Below, in pieces: positions 33,174 to 41,614 of a stretch of DNA of 51,124 bases. Numbering within the stretch: position 1 is the stretch's first letter; each line of letters starts with the position of its first letter. This DNA is from a virus, in the IMG/VR virus record IMGVR_UViG_3300044703_000055, positions 1 to 51,124 of that record. One strand, written 5' to 3'. The notes below the pieces were generated by a model. That model saw nothing but the letters and a program-made list of their open reading frames with translations. It did no database searches and was not told the origin of the DNA. Made by a program: the position numbers and the translations under genes.

Positions 33174-34107
33174 ATGAGACTTCTTATTTTGCTTGACAAG
33201 GATACGACCGCTCGCAAGCAAGAGGTCGAGAACGCGCTGTTGAAAATCAAGGACGACTACGCTACGGGAAATGTCCCCGTCACCTGGGAATACGAACTGC
33301 GCGACTTTTCGCAACTCACCTGGGTGGAGTACCTGCCGCAATCGCTCGGGATATCATACGATATCGTCAACAAGGACATCGCCGCTATCTACCTGCGCGA
33401 CGGCGAGAAATGGGACCAACATCATCTACGTTGTCGATCCTTCGCACTGGAAGGCGGACGGGATCGGAGGATGGAATCTTGGCGCGCCGCGCAAGGGCTA
33501 TACCATTCAGGAAATCATCGCCTCCCTGAACCCGTCATGGCTGTACAAGATTTTCGCGATGGAAATCGCCCATAGCTGGAACGACATCTGCATTCAGGAA
33601 ATAAACGACAACCTGCTATCGACCTTCGGGGTATGGGACTTTGATAATCAAGTCATCCACGGCGTCGATACGCGGTACGGACAAAATGTACCGCCGAACG
33701 CCCCCATGACGGGGTACTATACCGACTACAATTACCGGCCGATGATCGCCATCGCCAAGGTTAAGCTCGCCCTCGCCTACAAAACTCGCAAGGACCGCTT
33801 CGAGCATACGGCGTACAAGTTCGGACGCGACCTTTACTATGGGAAATCAGGCAGCGACGTGATCGAGCTTCAGAGGCGATTTAAGCGCGAAGGGCTGGCA
33901 ACCTACGAGCCCACGGGATATTTTGGCAATCTCACGAAAGCATCGGCCATCGCGTACCAGAAACTCCACAACATCACGCCGTCGCTCGGATTTGTCGGGC
34001 CAAAGACGCGACTGGTTCTCAACGGATCTTCGGTCACTCCCACGCCGAAGGCTCCGGATGCGGAGGTCGAAGCCATACTCCTTTCGGAGCTGGCCATGTG
34101 GGATTAG
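33174..34107 (+). pseudogene. lysin-like protein with peptidoglycan-binding domain, split by frameshift
   Basis: The first frame runs from ATG at 33174 (MRLLILLDKDTTARKQEVEN) to about EKW near 33412. The matching continuation lies in the +1 frame (TNIIYVVDPSHWKADGIGGW onward) to 34107. One base appears inserted around 33411-33416. The second part has AMEIAHSWNDICIQEIND (a peptidase-like helix, but Met replaces the first His of a HExxH) and a C-terminal PG_binding_1 domain (YYGKSGSDVIELQRRFKREG, YFGNLTKASAIAYQKLH, GFVGPKTRLVLNG). Without a frameshift the domain is lost. Sequencing indel or true pseudogene. Confidence 0.7.
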
Positions 34108-34118
34108 GTCGGTCCTAG

Positions 34119-34169
34119 CGCTCTCTCCCCTTTGCGCACTCATAGGCGCTTCGACAAAGAGGGAGAGCG
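34119..34169 (+). terminator. hairpin after the lysin-like gene
   Basis: A long imperfect stem: the CGCTCTCTCCC arm at 34119-34129 and the GGGAGAGCG arm at 34161-34169, with a ~30-nt loop, then a small GGTGG/CCACC hairpin. No clean T-run follows, so it is structural or a weak terminator rather than a confident one. Confidence 0.4.
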
Positions 34170-34210
34170 GTGGGTCAAACCACCACTTATAAACTAGCAA
34201 CTGAAATTAT

Positions 34211-34498
34211 ATGGATTTCATTAATTGGCTTATTACGTCATCGGCGGATGCGGAGAAGACATCGCTCGCCCTGAAGGGCGCCCTCACGCTCGGCGCAGCC
34301 TGGTTCTTACACGCGGCGACCCTCGCATGCGGCCTTGGATTGTATTGCATCGGCATTGATGCGGACTTTGTAAATCAAGCCGTGGGATCGATCACCAATA
34401 TCGCCTATTGGGCCTTACTCATCATCGGCGAATTCGCGACGGTGTATGGGCTCATTCGCAAGATCCACCTTCGCCGTTGGAGTGCGAGCAGTCTATGA
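34211..34498 (+). CDS. putative holin
   Basis: 95 residues with T at -1 and an AT-rich, Shine-Dalgarno-free leader. Two to three hydrophobic segments (LKGALTLGAAWFLHAATLAC, GLGLYCIGIDADF, YWALLIIGEFATVYGLI) with a charged tail (RKIHLRRWSASS). The position after the lysin-like gene and before a 24-residue peptide overlapping it supports a holin. Stop overlaps the next ATG (ATGA). Confidence 0.65.
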   Translation: MDFINWLITSSADAEKTSLALKGALTLGAAWFLHAATLACGLGLYCIGIDADFVNQAVGSITNIAYWALLIIGEFATVYGLIRKIHLRRWSASSL

Positions 34499-34569
34499 AC
34501 TGGCTGCCGCACTGCCTGATCGTCCTTGCGGCCTCAATTATCGTCCTAACCGCGACCGCCACGGCGTGA
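34495..34569 (+). CDS. 24-residue hydrophobic peptide overlapping the holin stop
   Basis: ATG at 34495 (ATGA overlap with the holin stop) to TGA at 34569: MNWLPHCLIVLAASIIVLTA and a short TATA tail. It is a single hydrophobic helix. In-frame sequence after the TGA stays open to 34710. It could be a lysis-associated peptide such as an Rz1-type or antiholin, or a chance reading. Confidence 0.4.
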   Translation: MNWLPHCLIVLAASIIVLTATATA

Positions 34570-34726
34570 ACGAACGCACGCACAGGGATCGGTTACAACG
34601 CCTATGCCCTATCCGTGAAGGCGGCGTACCAGGCGCCTATTCAGATGCTCTTTGGGATCCATTCGAGGCTTGGCAAATATATCACGCGGTCTATAAAATT
34701 CCGATCGTGAAATTCAACACTTGGTT

Positions 34727-36565
34727 TCAGGGGAGCATCCGAGCAACTCGAAACCCGACATCGTCCACACGATCTTCGGCGCTACCATCATGGCGCACTT
34801 TAGTAATATGTGGAGGCATGCGGAATGAGCCCCCTCGGCGCATTCGCTTGGTGCAGTCTCCAGTTAGCCAGGCCGAGCCATCCGTCGGAGCGCCGTCATA
34901 ATTCTTGTTCCCGCAGTGCTCTGTGATTTCCCAAGTATTGCCGTACATATCATAAAGGCCGAACCCGTTGGCCGAGAAGCTACCGATCGGCGATGTATAC
35001 TCAAATCCATCCCGGCGAAACTTTGCCGGATTTCCCTCAGAATCTTTCATTTGTCCGAAAATCGCTTTGGCTCGGCCGTAGTTCGCCGCCTCATCAAAAG
35101 TGTTGCCGTGTGAACAGATTTTCTCCCAAATTTCCGCATAGCTATCACCAAAGGAAACTCTAGTTTGTGCTCCGGCACGAGCTGCATACTCCCATTCGGC
35201 CTCGCTTAAAAGGCGGTACTGTTTCCCGGATTTCCTCTCTAGCCAAGCCGCATATGCCTTGGCATCGTACCAATTGATGCAAGCTACGGGATGTGATCCG
35301 CGGTGTGGATAGCCAGGACTCCGCCAGGAATGCCCAGTTTTCTCAAACCACGGTAGCATGCTAGTTTCGGGTTTTTCCTGCTTATGCGCGTCGTACATCA
35401 CCGCATCGAAGACAAAGCACTTACCGCCAGGATTATACCCAGTTTCTGTGACAAATGCGGCAAATTGATCGACTGTTATTTCGAAGCGACCTACTGCAAA
35501 CGATTTGGGTATAGTAACTCGATGCTGGGGAATGTGGGCATCGTCTTCGCTCCACCCATTGCGGTCAACGGCAATCCCCATCAGGTATGAACCTGCTGGT
35601 AGTACTACCATCTCAGGACATTCGTCACACTCTTTGAACATGTCCCTCGGCTTAAGCGCGCGCTCTTGCGCGGCATCGAGAGGGCGATGAAAAAGGCCCA
35701 AGGCCGGTTTTGTGCTCTCTGGAGGAGCTATAGTTCCTGCCCCGAGCGGTAAGCCTGCCAAGTAAATATCATCTCCGATGATTTGATCGTAGTAAGCGGG
35801 AGACTGTTCATGTGCCACCGACTCAGCCATCTTAAACACAACGCCACGTGTTTGAGTTATTACCCCTCGTAGACCGAGACCAGGGGTCTTTAGTTTCTCC
35901 GCGAACACACGCGTGAAAACCGAGTTGGGATTGCCGTCACCTGTAATATTATCAAGCGCGATTTGACCGAGCCCCGCTGAATAGATTGAGAACACCCCTT
36001 GGGGAGGTTGGCTTGGGGACAATCCCCGTGAATCTCCCAAGCTACGGCGGTTGCCAACTTGTAGCGGATTATTACGGCAAGCGTCCAAGACAACAATTGC
36101 AACACGAGCCCCCGCTCTGGTCATACGTTCAATCACTGAGGTTTCAGCTATGGCATGTTCAGCCATGCGGCTTTCCTCCGCAGGACCACTGCCTCGGGGA
36201 GAGGGAATATCGCTCGGGAGAAGATAATTTGCTCCGTGGAATGACACGCCGTGTCCCGCGAAGAAGAACATGGCCGTATCGCCTTTCTCAATACGCCCTG
36301 CAAAAGTGGTTAGCCTGTCAAGAAATTTGGAGCGGTCAACGTTGGTATCGAAGATGATATCCTCGTTACGGAACCCGATGCCCCTCAACGTGTCTTTTAT
36401 TAAACGCGCATCATTGATCGCATTATAGAGCTGCCCGCCGGCTATATTGGCGTAGCTATTAACCCCGATCACTAGCGCGACGCGCTTTTCGGCGAACGCT
36501 GGGGAATTGAAAGCAGCAGCTACGAATAGGCCAGCCAATGCTACGAATGCCCTTAGTGTGCGCAT
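34727..36565 (-). CDS. secreted caspase-domain/formylglycine-generating-enzyme-like fusion
   Basis: 612 residues from ATG at 36565 (an upstream in-frame start at 36616 is less likely because the signal peptide MRTLRAFVALAGLFVAA.. begins here). Caspase p20-like domain ~27-285: RVALVIGVNSYAN, FFFAGHGVSFH with catalytic His105, and VLDACRNNPL with Cys163. C-terminal domain ~310-612 is SUMF1/FGE-type: MVVLPAGSYLMGIAVDRNG, HRVTIPKSFAVGRFEITVDQ, FAAFVTETGYNPG, CINWYDAKAYAAWLERKSGK, YRLLSEAEWEYAARAGA and GFRVARML. Exported; periplasmic peptidase/sensor role likely. Antisense to the phage operon. Confidence 0.85.
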   Translation of the reverse strand: MRTLRAFVALAGLFVAAAFNSPAFAEKRVALVIGVNSYANIAGGQLYNAINDARLIKDTLRGIGFRNEDIIFDTNVDRSKFLDRLTTFAGRIEKGDTAMFFFAGHGVSFHGANYLLPSDIPSPRGSGPAEESRMAEHAIAETSVIERMTRAGARVAIVVLDACRNNPLQVGNRRSLGDSRGLSPSQPPQGVFSIYSAGLGQIALDNITGDGNPNSVFTRVFAEKLKTPGLGLRGVITQTRGVVFKMAESVAHEQSPAYYDQIIGDDIYLAGLPLGAGTIAPPESTKPALGLFHRPLDAAQERALKPRDMFKECDECPEMVVLPAGSYLMGIAVDRNGWSEDDAHIPQHRVTIPKSFAVGRFEITVDQFAAFVTETGYNPGGKCFVFDAVMYDAHKQEKPETSMLPWFEKTGHSWRSPGYPHRGSHPVACINWYDAKAYAAWLERKSGKQYRLLSEAEWEYAARAGAQTRVSFGDSYAEIWEKICSHGNTFDEAANYGRAKAIFGQMKDSEGNPAKFRRDGFEYTSPIGSFSANGFGLYDMYGNTWEITEHCGNKNYDGAPTDGSAWLTGDCTKRMRRGGSFRMPPHITKVRHDGSAEDRVDDVGFRVARMLP

Positions 36566-36616
36566 CCCGATCTTCCCCAAACGACCCTCTACCTCTGGTC
36601 CCCAGAAGCTCGACAA

Positions 36617-37133
36617 AAGGGCTATGAATTCACCCCGCTATGCACTTCAGTCTAATCTCTCTGTGGCGATTAGAACAAGTGCTCCCTCGCACCGATCCAG
36701 ACCAGACGGCCAAGGTGTCAGGGTCGCGGACATTTTCCTTGGCTTTCGCATCTGAACCTGTACGAGAGCTTGGCTCTATGAGCTGAAGGGGAAGGGCCTG
36801 TTGTCAGACCTGACCGGGGTCAATTTCGCAGGTAAGCGAATTTAGCCGTGGCGTTGGCTGAAGAACCCAATGCTTCACTTTCGCCACACCTCCCCCTTCA
36901 ACTCAAAGAGCATTTGATTTCAGCGGCGATTTTTTTACTTCGTATATGCCGAGCCGAAGTTGCAGGGTGAACATGCAAAAAGCCGCGATTACTCGCGGCC
37001 TTTATGCAGCGATCAAGCGGGAAATGTCCGACGTGCAGGCACTATCCGCTTGATACTTGATCGACTGCATACATTGTACACAATACACCCGTGAAGAGCA
37101 CGTGAAGCGGCGCAGGTGGGGATAACCGGGCGC
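36617..37133. other. 517-bp gap without a recognisable gene
   Basis: No reading frame with a plausible start and protein-like composition was found on either strand. It contains a terminator-like hairpin at 36982-36999 and probably the promoters of the caspase gene (minus strand). The remaining sequence has no obvious repeats. Confidence 0.5.
36982..37004 (+). terminator. hairpin in the gap before 37134
   Basis: A perfect 6-bp stem GCCGCG/CGCGGC with a 6-nt loop, then CTTTAT. Weak terminator candidate; read on the minus strand it would follow the gene at 37134-37727, and an A-rich run (GCAAAAA) precedes it on the plus strand. Confidence 0.5.
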
Positions 37134-37727
37134 CTATTTCCTCCGCCGAAATAATTTCTTCAGATCAACACCTATGCCGAACATGCCCGGCCGGATATTT
37201 ACGGCTTCCCACCAATCGAACCACGACTGTTCTTTCTTAGGCTCTTCCATTGGAAGCAATGCCATATGCGCCTCCACGAGCCGATGAATCTCCGCGTTCG
37301 CGTCCGAATGATATCCAGTCGAATTGAAAGGGTCGATCCGGTCAGGGTAGCCCTGGCCCCGTAGCGCCCTGTCGGTGTCCGTGGCGAGCGAAATGATGGA
37401 GGAGACAAATTGCCGTAGCAATTGTTCCGTTCCGGTCAGGGATGATTTTCGCAATGCAGTCGGGTAAGTTCGGGTTTTCTCATCCCAATTCTGAAAAATG
37501 TTATGAATTTTGGCGGATAGGTATCGTCCGATCGATTGCCAAAACATCGTTTGAATTTGACCCTGGAATACTATTCCGCCGGTATGAAAGCGACCACCGC
37601 GGAAGTCTTCGACCTCAACGACCCTTCCCTCTATATTTATGTTGTGCCACGGGAAGAGCCAATCATTGCTGAACCGCTGCCATTCGACGTGCAGTTCGTT
37701 TCGCAATGCCAGCTCGAATGGCGTCAT
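37134..37727 (-). CDS. unknown cargo protein
   Basis: 197 residues, ATG at 37727 with GGAG seven bases upstream. LALRNELHVEWQRFSNDWLF and FPWHNINIEGRVVEVEDFRG in the N-terminus; LRQFVSSIISLATDTDRAL and HRLVEAHMALLPMEE helices; a basic end (LKKLFRRRK). No catalytic motif, membrane helix or family recognised. Its neighbours (structured hairpin array on one side, caspase fusion on the other) are both cargo. Confidence 0.6.
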   Translation of the reverse strand: MTPFELALRNELHVEWQRFSNDWLFPWHNINIEGRVVEVEDFRGGRFHTGGIVFQGQIQTMFWQSIGRYLSAKIHNIFQNWDEKTRTYPTALRKSSLTGTEQLLRQFVSSIISLATDTDRALRGQGYPDRIDPFNSTGYHSDANAEIHRLVEAHMALLPMEEPKKEQSWFDWWEAVNIRPGMFGIGVDLKKLFRRRK

Positions 37728-37872
37728 TATCAGCTCCGGCCAGGTTCATCACATGCCCGATTGGACCATGGATTCGCCCATCGCTACACCCCTCCTTACT
37801 GTTTCCACATCACGTTTCCACAGCACACGCGCTATAAAGCGCGATATTACAACGATTCCGCCATGACTGTTG

Positions 37873-38284
37873 CGCGGATTAAATCCGCGACCCAAATACA
37901 TATATCCTTCGCTTGCTGTTTCCTATCGTCACAGACAAGCGACCCCGGGCGGCGGAACACAGAACACAACGTCGGACCCACAATTATCCAAAGGAAATTT
38001 CGGGCCTCCGGTGTTCTGTGCCGCCTTCGGGGACCGGATATGTATTTGGGTCGCGGCTGTAAGCCAGCGACAACAGTCAGGCGGACAGTCCCAACAACGC
38101 CCAGTCTATTGGGACAACGCTCTTACCAATCCCCAATTCGTGCCTTAAGTTGGGATCACGGAGCCAAAACCCGTCTGCGTCGATAAAGGAGCATTCCTTG
38201 CGGGCTATCGAACGTCGTCGCTAGCGCTCCGCCGTCACGATAGTCCGCGGAACGTCCTTTAATGCCGACAGCGGGTTTTGGCTC
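37873..38284. other. array of nested and tandem inverted repeats, no coding
   Basis: Five hairpins in 412 bp. H1: CGCGGATT/AATCCGCG at 37873-37889. H2: a 19-bp perfect pair at 37885-37903 and 38038-38056 enclosing a second pair at 37951-37967/38011-38025; the left arm carries an extra ~40-nt branch that can itself fold. H3: GTCCCAA/TTGGGAC at 38088-38115. H4: CCCAA/TTGGG at 38132-38154. H5: GAGCCAAAACCCG/CGGGTTTTGGCTC at 38161-38284, whose ~55-nt arms match further inward with gaps. Overlapping short frames here lack a plausible start and are interrupted. Candidate origin, structured RNA or recombination site. Confidence 0.6.
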
Positions 38285-38349
38285 AACCACGCCATATTTT
38301 GTCCGAGACGCATACTTCACAGCACGAATGCAGATGCGAAAATGTACGC

Positions 38350-38511
38350 ATGGAAAATATAAACGAATTGTGGGACGTAATTACCAACGTGCTCGGCAGC
38401 GAAACATCCCGCTGCCTCGATAATGTAGAAGATCGCGCAGCAGTGCGGGACCATCTATTGGCAACGCTTACCCAGACGTTTGATTGGCGACCTGCTAGGA
38501 AGACGGATTAA
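38350..38511 (+). CDS. 53-residue small protein
   Basis: MENINELWDVITNVLGSETS, RCLDNVEDRAAVRDHLLATL, ending RPARKTD. A helical protein, likely soluble, 18 bp before the GIY-YIG gene. No Shine-Dalgarno; -1 base is C. No family known; possibly an antitoxin-like or regulatory partner. Confidence 0.5.
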   Translation: MENINELWDVITNVLGSETSRCLDNVEDRAAVRDHLLATLTQTFDWRPARKTD

Positions 38512-38529
38512 AGGATCGGGATCGATTCA

Positions 38530-38922
38530 ATGCCAAAGCCAGGCGAACCGAAAGTAATCAGGAAGCTACTGAGGAAGCTTCGAGCTGCCCCGCTAACCCC
38601 CTTCCCGCCCCCACGGAAGTCCGTTGAAGCGCCTAACGAGCATGGCGTTTACATCATTTATTCTCCGAGGAGACGCGAAGTCCTGCACGTCGGACGAACC
38701 TACCGTGGTGCAGGCGGACTGCGCAAACGACTGCAAAATCATCTTCATGGCGCGTCATCATTCACACATACATACCTTGAGGGTCATGGTGCCATTTTGC
38801 GAAAGGGATATGCGTTTCGTTGTCTGGCTGTGAAGCGAAGCAGGCAACGCGCCCTCTTGGAGCTTTACGCAACCGGCGTTCTCTGTCCTGCGCATCTCGG
38901 CACCCACGTCGGGGATGAGTAG
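38530..38922 (+). CDS. GIY-YIG-like nuclease domain protein
   Basis: 130 residues. The GIY-YIG pattern is present with changes: HGVYIIYSPRRREVLHVGRT (first Tyr kept at ~41, the YIG Tyr is His), then GLRKRLQNHLHG with catalytic Arg ~67 and a Glu in LLELYA ~101 that may be the metal ligand. Family members cut or repair DNA and include homing nucleases. A short Pro-rich N-terminal extension precedes the domain. It could be active or regulatory; catalysis is uncertain because of the Tyr change. Confidence 0.65.
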   Translation: MPKPGEPKVIRKLLRKLRAAPLTPFPPPRKSVEAPNEHGVYIIYSPRRREVLHVGRTYRGAGGLRKRLQNHLHGASSFTHTYLEGHGAILRKGYAFRCLAVKRSRQRALLELYATGVLCPAHLGTHVGDE

Positions 38923-39034
38923 CAACCACGTGCGATAATTTGGGTGGGCAGCTCTGTTTTCGCGGCTGGCGAATCCCGCACGCAGATTCTGTCGGTGATG
39001 CGGAATAAATACGTGCCGCGATCTGCCAGCCCAT

Positions 39035-39790
39035 ATGAACAAGCTCATCATCGGCCTCGCCGACAAAACTTCCGCGCTCCCCACTAAGCAGGGGTTTCTT
39101 TTAATAGACGACGGACCGATAGCAGACCATTTTTTAAAGAAGCAGAAGCGTGCGGTGCTCTTTGACCACGCAGAACACAGCCTCAATCCGCTTGCGGGAA
39201 TGACCTACCAGCAGGCGCGGGAACTCACCGCGGTCTTGTACGGCTCGGAGGGAAAGGACACGCTCACGGTGCGCAACGGCAAGCGCTCACTGACGCGAAT
39301 GCTCCTCGAAGCGGACAGCCTCGACAAGATTAAGGGAGGAAAGAGCGACGCCGATAAGGAGGCTCAGGCTACGGTAGACGATATCCTTCTCTCGCCCGTC
39401 TTACGGGACGTCCTATGCCGGCGGACGAACTTCACCTTCAAGGAAGGGCAATCGATTGTCGCCAAGATCAATCGTGCGGAAATTGGAGACAACGACGCCT
39501 TTATCCTTGGCTCGCTGCTTATCTCCCAATTCAAGGGGCAGATCATTGTCCCTGATTTTGGATTTTACGCGCGAGACTTCCACGCCTCCTTAGTCCGTCA
39601 GAACCGCCTCATCGCGGGGATCTATTCGCTCTCCGAACTGGACAAGAAGCTCCGGCAGCTCTGCCTCTTGATGCCGAAGGTGCCGCTGCAATGCACTGTG
39701 GAGGATGCCCAGGTGCTGGCTTTATATGAAGGCCTGACGCCGGGCACCGTCGCATACTCGGACTATGTGTCGGGCGCGGTGGGTGCCTAG
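39035..39790 (+). CDS. VirD4/HerA-like protein lacking the P-loop
   Basis: 251 residues. Order of elements matches the C-terminal two-thirds of the coupling-protein fold: AVLFDHAEHSLNPLAGM (as LDP..gfNPL), LTRMLLEADSL helices, VAKINRAEIGDNDAFILGSL, IIVPDFGFYARDFHASLVRQ (position of Walker B, but no D-E pair), NRLIAGIYSLSELDKKLRQL (as the glutamine/arginine segment), and EDAQVLALYEG. No Walker A exists upstream in any frame. It appears to be a truncated, ATPase-dead paralogue or regulatory relative of the protein at 4906-7047. Start has T at -1. Confidence 0.6.
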   Translation: MNKLIIGLADKTSALPTKQGFLLIDDGPIADHFLKKQKRAVLFDHAEHSLNPLAGMTYQQARELTAVLYGSEGKDTLTVRNGKRSLTRMLLEADSLDKIKGGKSDADKEAQATVDDILLSPVLRDVLCRRTNFTFKEGQSIVAKINRAEIGDNDAFILGSLLISQFKGQIIVPDFGFYARDFHASLVRQNRLIAGIYSLSELDKKLRQLCLLMPKVPLQCTVEDAQVLALYEGLTPGTVAYSDYVSGAVGA

Positions 39791-39865
39791 GCGGAGTTGG
39801 CAGGAGCTGGGGGAATTGTATTCTGGAGTTGTGCCGGTACAATCACCTCAACTTGGGGGATTTCG

Positions 39866-40543
39866 ATGGCTGAGCACACCAAAGCCCACCTTTGGATCAA
39901 TACATGCATAGCAGTACTTGCGTTTGTCGCTTCTGGTGCCACTGCCATGTTGTCATGGTGGACATATCAGCTGAAAAGCGAATCTCTAGGCTTTACCACT
40001 AGAGCGAACTATGACTGTAGAATACAGTTCGTAAAATTTGGGAACACCGGCGTTCTTGGCATTTGCGCTTCCGTCACTATTACAAATCAAAGCGATATTC
40101 GTACCTCAATCGTGTCCTATGACACTCATTCCGTTGTAGACGGCGCGACCTCACACTTTAGTGGTTTCACAGAGCTGGAGGACGAAAACGGAAAGCAAAT
40201 TGCGCTTCCTGTTGCAATCGGCGCAGGCGATCCGCTCGCTTATGTGATGCGTGTGCCGATCACAGTTCCACAATCTGTCACCCAGATAATAGATAAGATG
40301 GGAGGGAGTGCACCTCTGTCTTCATTAACACTTGATAATTTGATGGACGAAGTACTTAGGTCCGCCATCGATCTAATCGGTAACCCGGTCGAGGTGCATC
40401 CGGATAGCGGCCGCAAGCTCGTAACGTATGGGCGATCTGCGAATGTCGTCATCGCCTTTATGAGATTTCATACGGGGCGCCACAATACCTTTACTGCTAA
40501 ATTCACCTACCCGCCCAATTACAGTGATTATCCCACCCATTGA
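39866..40543 (+). CDS. membrane-anchored protein, partner of the HEPN gene
   Basis: 225 residues from ATG at 39866 with GGGGGAT upstream. One N-terminal membrane helix (INTCIAVLAFVASGATAMLS) then a ~190-residue domain with two cysteines (YDCRIQF, LGICASVTI) and strand-helix mix: VKFGNTGVLGICASVTITN, NVVIAFMRFHTGRHNTF and NYSDYPTH end. It is followed by the HEPN protein with a few bases of overlap or gap. Family not recognised; the pairing suggests a two-gene module. Confidence 0.62.
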   Translation: MAEHTKAHLWINTCIAVLAFVASGATAMLSWWTYQLKSESLGFTTRANYDCRIQFVKFGNTGVLGICASVTITNQSDIRTSIVSYDTHSVVDGATSHFSGFTELEDENGKQIALPVAIGAGDPLAYVMRVPITVPQSVTQIIDKMGGSAPLSSLTLDNLMDEVLRSAIDLIGNPVEVHPDSGRKLVTYGRSANVVIAFMRFHTGRHNTFTAKFTYPPNYSDYPTH

Positions 40544-40593
40544 GGCGGAGCTGGGGAATTGAAGGAACTGCGCTACAGGAACGGCGCCAAGGG

Positions 40594-41379
40594 ATGCAGA
40601 AAAAGGCTATGTCCTTGAAGTTTTTTCGAGACTTCCCTAAAACTATTCGGCGCACCCTTTATGAATCCACCTTACCGCTTTTCGGTGGGGGAGCATGGGT
40701 TGCATGGTCTTGGTATAAAACTCTCCCATTTTTTGAAGCGTTGTCCGGCTTCGGAATAGGTTACCTTTTTGTTCTTTCCGTTCAAGGGCAATTCTTGCGC
40801 ATCGCAAAGAACGTTCGTGATGAAAGCGATGCGGATGAATTTCGCGGATCATTTGCGACCTTACAGCAGGGTCTGGATGAATTGCGCAGACTCACTGCAC
40901 GAAGCGGGTCAACACAGCCGTCAACGACCGTCCTTATTCCGGCCCCGGAGGCCTCCGACATCGCGGAACTTGACTTCGCGAAACAGGCGAAACGGTTACT
41001 TGCAGAGGGATACTATTACGCGGCCGTTTTGGTCGCTGCTGTCGGCTTCGAGCGCGCCGCCCGTGAAATATATATGAAAGTGGATTGGCGAGGAAAACGC
41101 GTGCCACTTGGAAGGATTATACGCGATTTTTCTCTCAAACTTGCAAACCGCGATGATATTGAGACTCTGGAAACCTTGAATCGGCTGCGCAACAATATCG
41201 TCCATGCTCAAGGTGAGGCGCCTTGGATCGGAAAGACTCAGGCCGAGGAGATGGTAGCTGCGTTCGAGAAGGGCTCCTCATTATTAACCGGTGCCTTTAC
41301 TGGTTTCGACGAAGATATCTATATAGACCACGAGCAAAGTGACTGGGAGCGTTCATCACGCGGTGTCACAATGAGATAA
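40594..41379 (+). CDS. membrane-anchored HEPN-domain protein
   Basis: 261 residues from ATG at 40594 (40609 is an alternative). Two hydrophobic segments near the N-terminus (LFGGGAWVAWSWYKTLPF, LSGFGIGYLFVLSVQGQF). The C-terminal HEPN/DUF4145-like domain begins near DFAKQAKRLLAEGYYYAAVL, continues with AAVGFERAAREIYMKVDW, and has the RNxxxH motif in RLRNNIVHAQG (Arg ~199, His ~204), the catalytic pair of HEPN RNases. Possible toxin/defence effector tethered to the membrane. The upstream membrane protein may be its regulator. The start is uncertain. Confidence 0.66.
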   Translation: MQKKAMSLKFFRDFPKTIRRTLYESTLPLFGGGAWVAWSWYKTLPFFEALSGFGIGYLFVLSVQGQFLRIAKNVRDESDADEFRGSFATLQQGLDELRRLTARSGSTQPSTTVLIPAPEASDIAELDFAKQAKRLLAEGYYYAAVLVAAVGFERAAREIYMKVDWRGKRVPLGRIIRDFSLKLANRDDIETLETLNRLRNNIVHAQGEAPWIGKTQAEEMVAAFEKGSSLLTGAFTGFDEDIYIDHEQSDWERSSRGVTMR

Positions 41380-41454
41380 CGGTACTTATGGGTTGTTTGC
41401 ATGTTGTTTCGAGTGTGGATAGCGAACACGAACGCTTGTGCTATGATGGCGACT

Positions 41455-41592
41455 ATGATCGAAACACTATCTCTTGGCCAACAGCTTGCGGCACTTTCTT
41501 TGAAAAAGCGACGTAAGACCCTGCGTACAAAAAAGGCGTGGAGCGACCATATGAAGAAGGTTCGCGCAGCGGCGCTTGACAAGCGTTCGTAA
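41455..41592 (+). CDS. small basic peptide
   Basis: 45 residues: MIETLSLGQQLAALSLKKRR, KTLRTKKAWSDHMKKVRAAA, DKRS. Basic, helical, with T at -1. Upstream alternative starts exist at 41401. Function unknown; possibly a nucleic-acid-binding peptide. Confidence 0.45.
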   Translation: MIETLSLGQQLAALSLKKRRKTLRTKKAWSDHMKKVRAAALDKRS

Positions 41593-41614
41593 TCAACGCC
41601 GAGCAGTTATCCAC

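Noticed and set aside
37870-38148. Plus-strand frame inside the hairpin array
   Set aside because: It begins without a plausible start region, and its composition follows the inverted repeats rather than a protein.
38088-38155. An attC-like (integron) site around TCCCAAC...GTTGGGA
   Set aside because: The end boxes do not fit the RYYYAAC/GTTRRRY consensus and no integron integrase is present; kept only as part of the hairpin array.
37873-38284. A retron-type non-coding RNA
   Set aside because: No reverse transcriptase lies in the window, so retron structure is not supported.
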